Shown: piece after piece, positions 52,101 through 60,618 of the stretch | How the letters are laid out: each line of letters opens with the position of its first letter | How positions within the stretch are numbered: position 1 is the first letter of the stretch | NCBI GenBank assembly: GCA_945957605.1 | Contig: CAMFLR010000016.1 | Coordinates: forward strand, 62,001-126,000 | Source of the DNA: an uncultured Isosphaeraceae bacterium | GTDB taxonomy: Bacteria; Planctomycetota; Planctomycetia; Isosphaerales; Isosphaeraceae | DNA: 64,000 bases | Reading direction: 5' to 3' | Position numbers and translations under genes: made by a program | The notes under the pieces: generated by a model | The model's input: the letters and a program-made list of their open reading frames with translations, nothing else | Database searches by the model: none | What the model was told of the DNA's origin: nothing

Positions 52101-52946
52101 CTACGCGGATGGATTGGTTACGCCGAGGATCACGCGATCGTTCTCGACTTCGGCGACCGTCTCGCACAATTCGGTCCGACCGATCCACTCGTCCTCTGCC
52201 TCGCCGGTTGGGTTGAGTATCCATATTCGCAAACCAACTTCGCCGCGGCCACGGCCGGCACCGCACTCAAGCCGCCGGTCCTCGAACGCAAGAACGCGAC
52301 GGGGCAGTGGGAGGTGATCACTCCTTCGATGGGTTATCCCGCGGGGCTACCGCGAATGATGACGCTCGACCTCACCGGAAAGCTGACCGGCAAGTCGTGT
52401 GAACTGCGAATTCGCACCAACATGGAATGCTACTGGGACCAGGCGTTCATCGCCGTTCGCCAGCCGACATCAAGTGTGAAGTCCGTCACCCTGTCGGTGC
52501 TTGCCGTCAAGCTCGGCTATCGCGGCTACACCCGCGAAATCTCGCCCGACGGCCGTCTGCCTCTTATCTACGATTACAACTATGTCGACCCCGCGCCTCT
52601 CGCTCATCTATCTGGGATGCTCACGCGCTTCGGCGATGTGACCAAACTGCTGCAAGCCGACGACGACCAGCTTTGCCTCGTCGGTCCCGGCGATGAAGTC
52701 CGCGTCGAGTTCGACGGCCGCCAACTCCCCGCGCTTCCTTCGGGCTGGACGCGAAGTTACGTCCTGCGTTCGGTGGGCTACTGCAAAGATGCCGACCCAT
52801 TCACCGCGACGAGTGACAATGTAGGACCATTGCCCTGGAAGGGGATGCCCGACTTCCCGTTCAAGAAACCAGCGAGCCGTCCTTCGGACTCGACCTATGA
52901 CGCCTACCTGCGGGAGTATCAGACTCGACCCGCAACAACGCGCTAA
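49167..52946 (+). CDS. large lipoprotein with TPR, FG-GAP repeats and UnbV domain
   Basis: A 1,259-residue protein. The signal peptide ends in a lipobox LTFSGC (C19), so it is lipid-anchored. Residues about 55-300 are TPR-like helices. Then come FG-GAP/VCBS calcium loops: 'DANGDGKTDLF', 'DADRRVDLFL', 'DFDQDGDIDLYVVN', 'DVDNDRDIDLVLADDD', 'DFDKDGQVDIV'. An ASPIC/UnbV segment follows at about 740-830 ('GLGTRISIEGDGLDVRYD', 'RWPDG'). The last 400 residues are an extra region with 'CPVLFTWNGEQFVCLGDFLGGG', 'LGYLVAPGIYSQPDRDEAVAI' and many Trp/Tyr. It may be a calcium-dependent surface adhesion or binding protein. Confidence 0.9.
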   Translation: MHLRFPIICGVLLLTFSGCGKEEKGEVANVTPSAPQAVPVKSGEPDPFHLSDIPPESLVQVLSANRLGIGYLERFEYSEATKQFRLVRKLAPDWTVGMINLSIALLNESGVKSEAARQTGADASEFANNFQEALALMDIVLKRDPNNLHARYCRGIILHYLTGDLEHPENIIRAHNDFQAVVNADPNDGYSWYKLAMTVWKPDPETPSGGLPAGPQATDKKIQYLSKAFELAPYLTAVLHELHLTYRLKGDLETQKKLIARWYRLNTESDLAAPGEKLSNAYGEAGKYANALDPLGPRSAEQKSVEAPKFDIPAPIKITLPDGCRWVKASDFTGKFAIHGRVRQRFGATSAAFDANGDGKTDLFLPASIVGPKGLRDALLLNEGDGKFSDATEQLRFPLDRASLGVAAADFDADRRVDLFLTGVGDNRLLRNDAKKGFEDVTKLAGIAPSNYVSLTARFMDFDQDGDIDLYVVNHTLAANANDAFTDKSVPPVPNSAFRNDGKPEPAPPSIEANWTPIAVSTDTFVTKGLKLAFSVWSTDGAITGGEANHVGLALLDVDNDRDIDLVLADDDKPLNVVLNDRLGEFHSVKLDTLGAAKRNGLLSADFDKDGQVDIVSVEASGKTVLYHNASTRVKTELVARPGPNTNWRSALATDFDLDTWTDLIGLPIADQLKPLSWLRNEGKDHLVPLDVPLAPEGESAIVGLNYADLGGDPLPDFLMLREGEAPRVALNRGNGRTWVAITLGGRWKPHPDHMRSNAEGLGTRISIEGDGLDVRYDHATPSTSLGQSATPVVLGLGSAKQIQLIHLRWPDGVLQCELNMPVATTHNIAEYNRKTGSCPVLFTWNGEQFVCLGDFLGGGGLGYLVAPGIYSQPDRDEAVAIAPDQLKAVDGIFRLAITEPMDEIAYLDHLMLEVVDRPPGINTTLDERFAPEGPRPTGELVAWSQSIAPVKATDHAGRDITDRLKAWDRRTVDQFSLLRGWIGYAEDHAIVLDFGDRLAQFGPTDPLVLCLAGWVEYPYSQTNFAAATAGTALKPPVLERKNATGQWEVITPSMGYPAGLPRMMTLDLTGKLTGKSCELRIRTNMECYWDQAFIAVRQPTSSVKSVTLSVLAVKLGYRGYTREISPDGRLPLIYDYNYVDPAPLAHLSGMLTRFGDVTKLLQADDDQLCLVGPGDEVRVEFDGRQLPALPSGWTRSYVLRSVGYCKDADPFTATSDNVGPLPWKGMPDFPFKKPASRPSDSTYDAYLREYQTRPATTR
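51692..51705. promoter_or_regulatory. weak parS-like 14-mer
   Basis: TTTTCACGTGGAAC, 12 of 14 bases of the parS core, inside the lipoprotein gene and about 18 kb from parA. It may be chance. Confidence 0.2.
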
Positions 52947-53025
52947 CACGCTTTCGCAAGCGTGCAGTTTCGGCTGAGAACTCGGGTGCCACTGGCTACG
53001 CCAGTGCTTTTATGAGAACAGGCTT

Positions 53026-53067
53026 GGGTGGCTGGGAGCATTGTCCCGGCCACCCTGTTCTTTCTTG
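53026..53067 (+). terminator. hairpin terminator after the lipoprotein gene
   Basis: GGGTGGCTGGGA - GCATTG - TCCCGGCCACCC, twelve pairs with one G-U, followed by a T-rich stretch (TGTTCTTTCTT). Flanking GAACAG and CTGTTC can extend the stem past a four-base bulge. A second, small palindrome, CACTGGC-TAC-GCCAGTG, lies at 52,990-53,006. The 210-base gap to the next gene holds nothing else I can name. Confidence 0.65.
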
Positions 53068-53156
53068 TACCCAACACGTTCCGAATGAATCATCCTGGGC
53101 TTGGACAAAGACACATCGCATACAAATGTGTCAAAACAAAACATAGCGTTCCGTGA

Positions 53157-55643
53157 TCACTTTTGATTCTGTTTCTCAACCGATTCCCGCGTTGGAATCT
53201 GCGCAGGGTTGTTCTTCTTTTCCGTCCACTCGGCCAGTCTACTCTCAAGCATTCTTCGCAAGGCGGCCGGTAGTTTACGCTCCTCGTGCGGCGTCTTGTC
53301 GCTGAGTTCGAACGCGGTCTTCGCCTCGTCGAGTGCGACGTCATACATATTGAGTTCAGCACTCGCGAGCGCGAGTTCGACGCGAAGCAGTACATTCGTG
53401 GGATAGAGTCGCGCGGCATGTCGACATGCGCGCACACGCCGACTCTTGAGCGTCAAGAGATCGAGCGCTGTGGGGTTTTCGATCTCACCTTCAATCTGTT
53501 TCGCATATTCGGCCTGGAGCTTCCGAACCATCAGCGAGTTGGGGTCTCGCCAGTGGGGCTTGAGCGCTGAGTCAAGCGTGAGGAAAACGCGCTCCCGCAC
53601 TTCGGGACGCGAGCGAGCTTCGGGCGTATGCCAGTAGATGAACTCGAGCCGAGCCAGGTCGAGAATCGGTCGCACGTTTGCCTTGTCGGCCTCGATCGAT
53701 TCGAGCAACCCCTTCCGCGCGATCTCGAAGATCGGCGGCTGTTTGCTCATCGCAACCTCAGCGCGCTCGCGAAGTGTTTCGGAGAGCCAGAACGGACCGA
53801 TCGCCCCAACGAACGACCCAACCGCCGCGGCCCACACCAGCGATCCAACCGCCGGGAATGCCAAACTGACGCGCTCGCGCAATCGTCCGCACGCGCTTTC
53901 ATCTTTGAGGTTGAGCCCAAGCGCCAGCAGCACCCACAGCACGAGCGCTACCGCCGGCATACCAATTCCACCCGCGGCAAGCAGGTTAATCGCCAGCGCA
54001 AGCACTCCCACACCTGCCGCGAAAGCCGGGATCTCCCGGCGACGCCAGAGCATCGTCCCGAGGCATGAAATGCCAAACAGCCCCGCGCCCAAAATTGCCC
54101 AGCGCATGAGCATGTCGCCCTTCGCGTCGAACGGGTCGAGCTTGCCGGTGATTGCCACGACAAACCAACTCGCCCACGCGAAGACCATCAACCAGACCGT
54201 TCCGCCCCGGCGTTCACTTTCACGATCTGATTCAACCTCAGAAACATTTTCATCAGAAACTGATGTTTGTCTCGATGGCATGAGAACCAGGAAAACTCCG
54301 CCACCAAGCACGGCGATGAGGGCGATTACCGCCGGCAAGCCCGACGACACCCAGACCTCGAGCACCATGTTGTGCGGGTCAACGATCTCTTCACTCGCCT
54401 GTGGCAACTTATGACGCAGATAGGCGCCCGAGAAATTCCCGGGACCAATTCCGCACCAAAACGCGTGGCTCTCGGGCCAGACGATCGGCTCTTCCTCGCC
54501 AACCTTGATCGCGCTCGCGGTCTTCGGTTCGTAGGGATTCGGGGCGTTCGTGATGATATCCCACGTCCCACGCCAGTATTCGAGCCGGTACTTGAGCGAC
54601 TTCGTCCCTTGCGTGAGCACTTCCTTATCAAGCTGACCGATCGACGCCAGCCCGCCAATCGCAACGATCAGGCCCACGAGCATCAGCCCCGCGCCAATCG
54701 CAATTGCTCGCTTTGATAGCTGTCCCCACGCCCGAAGTGCGATACAAACCATCGCCACCGCCAAACCGATCCACGCGCTTCGACTCTTCGTCAGCAAAAG
54801 ACAAAGCGCGAGAACCACCGCCGGCGCGGCTGCGAGTGCAAAGGCAACAACCCTCGATCCACGCCCCGCGCGTTTGAAATTCTCCGCCGCGACCGCAAGC
54901 CCCATCGCCAGCGCCCCAACCAGAAATCCTGCGAGCGAATTCGCCAGCGCAAAGGTTGCAAACGGCTCCTTCGATCCGAGAATGCGGCTCCTCATCGCTG
55001 CTTCGCCGGGCGAGCCCGGCGTCACTCCAAGCAAGCGCATCGCGCGTTCCGGGTCGCGTTCGACCATGCGTTGCAACGAGGGTAGTTCGACGAATCCCTG
55101 GTACATGCCGTAAAGCGCAATCGCGCCAGCGGTCGTAACGACGATTCCCGCAAGCGTCGAACTCTCGGCACGCGTGCGCGGAAGCCAGCGCACGAGCAGA
55201 TAGATCACGAACAATCCGCCCCATTCCCAGGCGAGATTGATCGCCGAACGTCGATCGGCGGCGCCCGGCCAACTGAAGCCAATCGCATGGGTCGGAAGAC
55301 CAAACGTGCTCAACGCGACAAGCGCGACAAGGAGCAAAAACGCGCCGTCGACTAACGACCAACGGTAGCGAACCACGCCGCCGAAAAGCGTCGCGATGAT
55401 CGCGATCCCGGCGACGACGAGCGTCGCGGCAACCCACGTCAGGCCGGTGCCAGTCGCGGCGTCTTCGCTGGGCCAGAGGGGACGTGTGACGATGAGAATC
55501 GCCGTCAGACCGAGTGCGAGCCGTCGCAAAAGCTCACCGATTCGCGCGAATCCCTCGTCGGGAACCGCAACGCTGCCTCGCGCGTCAGGCGGAGGGGCCG
55601 GGTTGGTCCGCGGCGACGGCGGGTTCGACTTTCGCTTCGGCAT
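53157..55643 (-). CDS. O-antigen-ligase-like membrane protein with helical C-terminus
   Basis: An 828-residue protein. The membrane part (about 35-560) has a dozen segments and a long periplasmic loop with 'FWCGIGPGNFSGAYLRHKLPQASEEIVDPHNMVLEVWVSSGLPAVIALI', the family's G-x-G-x-x-x-F...H-N-x-x-L signature that binds polyprenyl-linked glycan and acceptor. 'LTKSRSAWIGLAVAM' is the second conserved block. About 250 C-terminal residues are soluble and TPR-like ('ARLEFIYWHTPEARSRPEVR', 'LRVELALASAELNMYDVALDEAKTAFEL'). It would join a polysaccharide to another molecule. It overlaps the transferase gene before it, so they form one pathway. Confidence 0.88.
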   Translation of the reverse strand: MPKRKSNPPSPRTNPAPPPDARGSVAVPDEGFARIGELLRRLALGLTAILIVTRPLWPSEDAATGTGLTWVAATLVVAGIAIIATLFGGVVRYRWSLVDGAFLLLVALVALSTFGLPTHAIGFSWPGAADRRSAINLAWEWGGLFVIYLLVRWLPRTRAESSTLAGIVVTTAGAIALYGMYQGFVELPSLQRMVERDPERAMRLLGVTPGSPGEAAMRSRILGSKEPFATFALANSLAGFLVGALAMGLAVAAENFKRAGRGSRVVAFALAAAPAVVLALCLLLTKSRSAWIGLAVAMVCIALRAWGQLSKRAIAIGAGLMLVGLIVAIGGLASIGQLDKEVLTQGTKSLKYRLEYWRGTWDIITNAPNPYEPKTASAIKVGEEEPIVWPESHAFWCGIGPGNFSGAYLRHKLPQASEEIVDPHNMVLEVWVSSGLPAVIALIAVLGGGVFLVLMPSRQTSVSDENVSEVESDRESERRGGTVWLMVFAWASWFVVAITGKLDPFDAKGDMLMRWAILGAGLFGISCLGTMLWRRREIPAFAAGVGVLALAINLLAAGGIGMPAVALVLWVLLALGLNLKDESACGRLRERVSLAFPAVGSLVWAAAVGSFVGAIGPFWLSETLRERAEVAMSKQPPIFEIARKGLLESIEADKANVRPILDLARLEFIYWHTPEARSRPEVRERVFLTLDSALKPHWRDPNSLMVRKLQAEYAKQIEGEIENPTALDLLTLKSRRVRACRHAARLYPTNVLLRVELALASAELNMYDVALDEAKTAFELSDKTPHEERKLPAALRRMLESRLAEWTEKKNNPAQIPTRESVEKQNQK

Positions 55644-56772
55644 CGTGACGCTCCGACGGATTCGAACTCAGAGATCCAGGCGCGGGACGGGGCGGGGGAG
55701 GCGCGGCCACTTCAAGAATCGCCACCAACCCGAGCAAGCAAACCGTCTGGGCCACCACAACAAACGCACCAAACGCTCCAAGATGCGGCAGCAGCAAAAC
55801 GCCAAGTCCGCCCGCAAGCGTAACCAGGGCGATCGTCATCACTGCCTGAGGTGCATTCAGTCCGCGATCGACCAACCGGTGCGAAAAGTGCCGACGGTCG
55901 GCCTGGAACGGACTTCGCCCCTCGCGAATGCGAATGATGACGACCGAACACGTGTCGTAAAGCGGAACCGCCATCACCAGAAGCGGCGACAAAACACTAT
56001 ACGGAGAATATCCCTGCTCCGGACGCGTGAATGTCCCCGCCACAGTCAAACTACCCAGCATGAAGCCCAAAAAGTTGCTGCCCGCATCGCCCATGAAGAT
56101 CGTCGCGGGGTATTTGTTGTAAACCAAAAATCCGGCCAGTGCCCCCACCAGCACAATCAACACCGCCGGCACGAACAGGCTTTGCACCATCGCTTGCGCT
56201 GTGGCGAACAGCACCGCCGCAATCAGGCCGACGCTCGCCGCCAGGCCATCCATGTTGTCAAGAAAGTTGAACGAATTCGTCAGACCGACAATCCAGAGCA
56301 CCGTCAAAGCGCCGCAGAGAATCGGGCTGTGAAACGGCCAGAACAGCGTGATTCGCACGCCTTGTGTCACCAGAATCGTCGCCAGGGCGAACTGAATAAA
56401 CAGTCGCGGCGCCCAGTGGAGACCGACGCGATCGTCGATCAACCCCATAATCATGATGAGCGTGCCGAGCGCCAGAATCAGCAACAACTCGCTACCACGC
56501 GACAGCAAACCGCTCACATGCACGGCCAGCCCGGCCGGAAGTTGGCCGCGAAAGGCCAGCAGTCCCAGTGCACCAATGCCCAGAACGCTCACAGTTGTCA
56601 GCCAAATCGCGACGCCACCGCCCATCGGCGTAGGGGCCTTATGCGCTTTGCGTCCGCCCGGTTTGTCGACCAACCCAAAGCGCGGCGCGACCGTTTTCGC
56701 CAGCCGGGTGAGGAGCATACCCAGCACGAACGAAACGACGAGCAACCCTGCGCCGACACCGATCGCGTTCAC
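55585..56772 (-). CDS. MraY/WecA-type polyprenyl-phosphate glycosyl-1-phosphate transferase
   Basis: A 395-residue membrane enzyme starting at a GTG that overlaps the previous stop (GTGA). Conserved cytoplasmic loops: 'GLVDKPGGRKAHKAPTPMGGG' (first), 'LIDDRVGLHWAPRLFIQF' (catalytic D-D), 'NSFNFLDNMDGLAASVGLI' (N-x-x-N-x-x-D-G-L), 'IFMGDAGSNFLGFMLG' (G-D-x-G-S), and 'RIREGRSPFQADRRHFSHRLVDRGL' (H-x-x-H). These fit the WecA/TagO branch rather than MraY. It starts glycan assembly on undecaprenyl phosphate. The disordered C-terminal tail (Pro/Glu-rich) overlaps the O-antigen-ligase start by 59 bases. Confidence 0.93.
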   Translation of the reverse strand: MNAIGVGAGLLVVSFVLGMLLTRLAKTVAPRFGLVDKPGGRKAHKAPTPMGGGVAIWLTTVSVLGIGALGLLAFRGQLPAGLAVHVSGLLSRGSELLLILALGTLIMIMGLIDDRVGLHWAPRLFIQFALATILVTQGVRITLFWPFHSPILCGALTVLWIVGLTNSFNFLDNMDGLAASVGLIAAVLFATAQAMVQSLFVPAVLIVLVGALAGFLVYNKYPATIFMGDAGSNFLGFMLGSLTVAGTFTRPEQGYSPYSVLSPLLVMAVPLYDTCSVVIIRIREGRSPFQADRRHFSHRLVDRGLNAPQAVMTIALVTLAGGLGVLLLPHLGAFGAFVVVAQTVCLLGLVAILEVAAPPPPRPAPGSLSSNPSERHDAEAKVEPAVAADQPGPSA

Positions 56773-57074
56773 AAGGCACCCCGATCGGCCTCGGCCGCCG
56801 CCCTGATGTTCGCCTCGCGCTCGGCTTGCAACCGCTCGCGCACCACGCGCATATGCTTCAGATTCGCCACGTAAAGCACGCCCAGTCCGGCCAGAATTCC
56901 CACGACGACAGCCGTCAGCCCAACGATGACAACCCACTCGATTGGCCGGTCCGGGGGCCAGCCTTTCGACTCACCCCCGTTCAGGACGCTGTTGATCAAG
57001 AAGGGGCCGCCGAATGAAACGAGCGTCATCACGGCGAAGAGGGCATAACCGGCCCGTATCTGGCGCCTGGTCAT
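56769..57074 (-). CDS. two-helix membrane protein in glycan operon
   Basis: A 101-residue protein whose ATG lies in the prolyl-tRNA synthetase stop (ATGA). Two membrane segments ('AGYALFAVMTLVSFGGPFLI' and 'WVVIVGLTAVVVGILAGLGVLYVA') are separated by a short Gly/Pro loop, then a charged coiled-coil tail ('RVVRERLQAEREANIRAAAEADRG'). No family recognised. Position between proS and the transferase suggests a helper of the membrane enzyme. Confidence 0.8.
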   Translation of the reverse strand: MTRRQIRAGYALFAVMTLVSFGGPFLINSVLNGGESKGWPPDRPIEWVVIVGLTAVVVGILAGLGVLYVANLKHMRVVRERLQAEREANIRAAAEADRGAL

Positions 57075-58843
57075 GACCGCTGCGACCCCGCGCGCTTCGC
57101 TTTGCGAGCTTCGGCTTCACCCTTGAGACGATCGACCTCGGCATTAAGTTCCGAAACGATCGCCTGCGCGCCTCCCGCGGCCGGAATCGTCCGAGCAGCT
57201 GCCTCGGTACGCCACTTCACTTCGATGTTGCCGTCTTTGAGCCCACGCTCGCCGACGACCACGCGATACGGCACGCCAATCAGGTCGGCATCTTTGAACT
57301 TGAAGCCGGGGCGCTGGTCGCGATCGTCGATCAACACGTCGAAACCCGCACCGGCGACAGCCGCGCGAATCTCCTCGGTCGTCGCCAAGACTTGCTCGTT
57401 CGTCAACGAGAGCGGCACGATCAGAACCTGATAAGGCGCGATCGCCAAGGGCCAGGTGATGCCGTTGTCGTCATGTCCGGCCTCAACTGCCGACGCGACA
57501 ATCCGGTTCACACCGATGCCGTAGCATCCCATGATGATCGGGATTTCCTGCCCCTTCTCATCATTGACGTTCGCCCCCATCGCCTTCGAGTACTTCGTCC
57601 CCAGCTTGAAGACGTGGCCGATTTCGATCCCCTGTGTGACGGTGAACGTCCCGTCGCAACGAGGGCAGGGATCACCGACGCCCGCGTTCCGCAGGTCGGT
57701 CACCTTGTCGAGCGCGAAGTCGCGACCCGGAACGACGCCCGTGAAGTGAATATCCACCTCGTTACCGCCAACCACAACCGTCGGCATCGCTGCCACGGCG
57801 CGATCGACCACGAGGGGAATCTTGATCCCAACCGGCCCAAGGAACCCGACGGGCACGCCGGTCGCCTTGAGAATGACGGCGGGCTCGGCCGGAGCGATCG
57901 AACTCGCGCCAAACGCGCGGCGCAGCTTGGCCTCGTTCGCCTCATGATCGCCACGAATCAGAGCCGCGACGGGGTTGCCGTCCGCGACGTAAACGAGCAG
58001 CTTGGCTGAAGTGTTCGTCGCCACCTTCAAGAATTTGCAGACGTCATCAATCGTCTTCTTGCCAGGCGTCGCGACCGAGGCATAAGCGGGCGCCGACGTA
58101 TCGGGCTGCGTTCCGGCCGGCTTGTCGCCGATTTCCGCCTTCTCAACGTTCGCCGCATAGCCGCACGCGAGACACTGGATGACCGAATCTTCGCCGGTGC
58201 TCGAAGGAACCATGAATTCGTGCGAGCTGTCGCCACCGATCGGTCCGCTTTCGGCCTCGACGATCACGTAAGGAATGCCGCAACGGTCGAAAATGCGACA
58301 ATACGCTTCATACATCGCGTCGTAGCTCTTGTTGAGCTGGTCGACGTCGAGGTCGAAACTGTACGCGTCCTTCATGAGGAATTCGCGGGTGCGTAAAATG
58401 CCGAAGCGGGGCCTGGGCTCGTCGCGGAACTTCGTCTGGATCTGATAGAGGGTGACCGGCAACTGCTTGTACGACCGCAAGAGTCCGCGGGCGATGTCGG
58501 TGATCACTTCTTCGTGGGTCGGCCCAAGCGCCATGTGCTGCTTGCCGCTGATTTCGAGTTGCATCAGCAGTTCGCCGAACGTCTCGTATCGGCCCGATTC
58601 CTTCCACAATTCCACGGGCTGTAGCGCGGGCATGAGCAATTCTTGCGCGCCGGCGGCGTCCATTTCCTCGCGAATGATGTGGATCACCTTGTTCAGCACG
58701 CGAAAGCCGAGCGGCAGGTAGCTATACGCCCCCGCGCCGAGCTGGCGGACCATCCCCGAGCGGAGCAAAAGCTTGTGACTGGGCGCGACGGCGTCGGCCG
58801 GAGTTTCCTTCTGCGTGGGAATCAGGGCTTGCGACCAGCGCAC
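57071..58843 (-). CDS. proS: prolyl-tRNA synthetase
   Basis: A 590-residue class II synthetase. The GTG at 58843 is preferred: GAGGAG lies seven bases before it and the sequence then begins 'MRWSQALIPTQKETPADA', the family start. An ATG at 58888 would add 15 residues. Motif 2 'RDEPRPRFGILRTREFLMKDAYSFD', the bacterial insertion (editing) domain at about 220-390 with 'DDVCKFLKV', and motif 3 region 'GCYGIGVNRIVASAVE', then the anticodon-binding domain 'LIVPLSLTNEQV' with 'DDRDQRPGFKFKDADLIGVPYRVVVGERGL'. It attaches proline to tRNA-Pro and heads the leftward operon. Confidence 0.97.
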   Translation of the reverse strand: MRWSQALIPTQKETPADAVAPSHKLLLRSGMVRQLGAGAYSYLPLGFRVLNKVIHIIREEMDAAGAQELLMPALQPVELWKESGRYETFGELLMQLEISGKQHMALGPTHEEVITDIARGLLRSYKQLPVTLYQIQTKFRDEPRPRFGILRTREFLMKDAYSFDLDVDQLNKSYDAMYEAYCRIFDRCGIPYVIVEAESGPIGGDSSHEFMVPSSTGEDSVIQCLACGYAANVEKAEIGDKPAGTQPDTSAPAYASVATPGKKTIDDVCKFLKVATNTSAKLLVYVADGNPVAALIRGDHEANEAKLRRAFGASSIAPAEPAVILKATGVPVGFLGPVGIKIPLVVDRAVAAMPTVVVGGNEVDIHFTGVVPGRDFALDKVTDLRNAGVGDPCPRCDGTFTVTQGIEIGHVFKLGTKYSKAMGANVNDEKGQEIPIIMGCYGIGVNRIVASAVEAGHDDNGITWPLAIAPYQVLIVPLSLTNEQVLATTEEIRAAVAGAGFDVLIDDRDQRPGFKFKDADLIGVPYRVVVGERGLKDGNIEVKWRTEAAARTIPAAGGAQAIVSELNAEVDRLKGEAEARKAKRAGSQRS

Positions 58844-59165
58844 GGCACGGCTCCTCAAATCACGAAGGCGTTCACCCTCGTGAATCATCTTTAAGGGAAT
58901 AAACGATCGGACCACCCGCGCGAGAGCAGGGGGGCGAAAGATACGACAGTGTACCAGATGGGCCGGGTTCGTGAGAGAGCAGTGCGATTCGCTTCCGTGC
59001 ACTCTTATAACCGATCAAAACCGCGACTCGCAAGGCCAACACTGAGCATTTGTCCCCTAATTTTATCAATCAACAACAGGCAATTTAAAGACTGGCGTCT
59101 GAAACAATTCGGTGAGAGGATTGGCTGAGGTTGGAATCCCCCTCCAAGAACTCGAGACCGCCGTC
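58844..59165. other. divergent promoter region without gene
   Basis: 322 bases between the start of proS (leftward) and the first Asp-box gene (rightward), so at least two promoters should lie here. The stretch around 59,060-59,110 is AT-rich. I see no RNA gene, repeat or convincing small reading frame. Confidence 0.45.
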
Positions 59166-60464
59166 ATGAAACGATCGTTGCGTTTGATTGTGTGCGCATT
59201 CGCTCTGGCGACCTGCGTCTCGGCAACGGCGGCCGAACTGACTGACACCGAAGCCCACACGGCGTTGACAGCGGTCAGCAAACGAGAGGCGTATGTTTTC
59301 GCCTCAACGATCGACGGTCTGTTTCGAGCCCCACTCGCCACAAAACGCTGGGAACGTCTGAAAACGCCGCCAGATATGCCCCTCAATGGCACGTTCGCCA
59401 AACTGCCGGCGAAGTCGCCGCTCGTCATCTATGTTGTCTATCGCAAATCACTCGAGAAACCCGCGCGCGAAGGACTGCGCTACGGTCTCTATCTTTCACG
59501 CGACAACGGCACGAACTGGAAACTGATTTCCGAGCGCGATGATTTCGGCGAAACCTTGCTTTTGCCAAACGGCTTTCTTTTCGCCGTCACAGGGCACACT
59601 CAAGAGAATTCAGGTAATCACCTCCTACGTTCACCGGACATGGGCAAAACCTGGCTCGATATCTGGGGAAAAGGCATGGGCCACGTTCTAAACATGGAGC
59701 CTGACCCAAACCATCCGGGGCTCGTCCGTGCCCAGGTCTGGGGAGGAGTCCGGACGGTCGGTTATGAAGCTGAAGACGAAAACTACCAATGGAAGCTGAT
59801 CTATCCGTTAAGGCCAGTTAAAGGCAGGCTTTCGAGCGACAAGTTCTTTTCACGCAGTGCTTCATCCACCAATAGGCTCTACGCCTATTTCGCAACACTC
59901 GCGAACTATTTCCGATACGACTTCGGTGATGGTCATGAATCCTACGCATTCGACGTCGTTCCGCTCAAGGATCGTTACGAGTTCACCAGCGGGGCAGGCG
60001 TGAGGGTGAAAATCCGTGCGCTATTCCACTTCGATGCCGAAAGCCTTTGGCCCGAACGACGGGAGGCCCTTGATCGAGGCCAACCGCTTCCCAAAAGCGA
60101 GGAGCCACGCGAAAAATTCGCAGATCAACCCGATGGCACAGAGTTCTGGGGCATTCGTGTTGAGACGGCTGATTTGCAGGTGCTGAAGTATCCCGGCGGC
60201 CGAAGCTCGTTCATGAGTCGTAAGTATGTGCCGGAAAACGGGAAGTCTGACCAGCCGCCAGCCGTCAAGTATGACGTTTTCGACTTAGCTCCCTCGAAGC
60301 CCTATGAGCGAGAGCTCGATTTGAGCAAGATTTTCGACTTTTCCAAGCCCGGCGAATACCGCGTGCAGGTCGTGTACGGCTCGGGCGGGATTCCGATCAA
60401 GGATCGAACGATTTGGGACGGTCATTTCAGCGGCGCCGTCTTCACGGTTGTGATTCGGCCGTAA
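59166..60464 (+). CDS. exported Asp-box protein, tandem paralogue 1
   Basis: A 432-residue protein with a signal peptide ('LRLIVCAFALATCVSATAAE'). The N-terminal half has an Asp-box/BNR pattern typical of sialidase-like beta propellers: 'LSRDNGTNWKLIS' (S-x-D-x-G-x-x-W) and 'RSPDMGKTWLDIWG'. The C-terminal domain has 'FGDGHESYAFDVVPLKDRYEF', then 'FHFDAESLWPERREAL', and ends 'PGEYRVQVVYGSGG' and 'FSGAVFTVVIRP'. No catalytic residue of sialidases is evident and the propeller is incomplete, so a binding or structural role is more likely. It is the first of four tandem paralogues. Confidence 0.85.
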   Translation: MKRSLRLIVCAFALATCVSATAAELTDTEAHTALTAVSKREAYVFASTIDGLFRAPLATKRWERLKTPPDMPLNGTFAKLPAKSPLVIYVVYRKSLEKPAREGLRYGLYLSRDNGTNWKLISERDDFGETLLLPNGFLFAVTGHTQENSGNHLLRSPDMGKTWLDIWGKGMGHVLNMEPDPNHPGLVRAQVWGGVRTVGYEAEDENYQWKLIYPLRPVKGRLSSDKFFSRSASSTNRLYAYFATLANYFRYDFGDGHESYAFDVVPLKDRYEFTSGAGVRVKIRALFHFDAESLWPERREALDRGQPLPKSEEPREKFADQPDGTEFWGIRVETADLQVLKYPGGRSSFMSRKYVPENGKSDQPPAVKYDVFDLAPSKPYERELDLSKIFDFSKPGEYRVQVVYGSGGIPIKDRTIWDGHFSGAVFTVVIRP

Positions 60465-60618
60465 CAGCATGGGGACGAGGCCAAACACTCACCGGCGACA
60501 ACTGATGCATTCGGACGAATTTGGCCGACCGAGTTCCTAAGACTAGGCCTCGTCCAACGTCTCATCAATAAGAATGGTGCGTCGTCTTCAGACTCCCCAA
60601 GTCGCGAGGAGTTCAAGC

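Noticed and set aside
55396..56874. 492-codon frame on the plus strand, very Arg/Gln/His-rich
   Set aside because: Antisense to the WecA-type and O-antigen-ligase-like genes. Composition is that of a complementary frame of membrane proteins.
58844..59002. Longer N-terminus for prolyl-tRNA synthetase
   Set aside because: The GTG at 58843 has a perfect ribosome site and the family start sequence; the extension matches nothing in the family.
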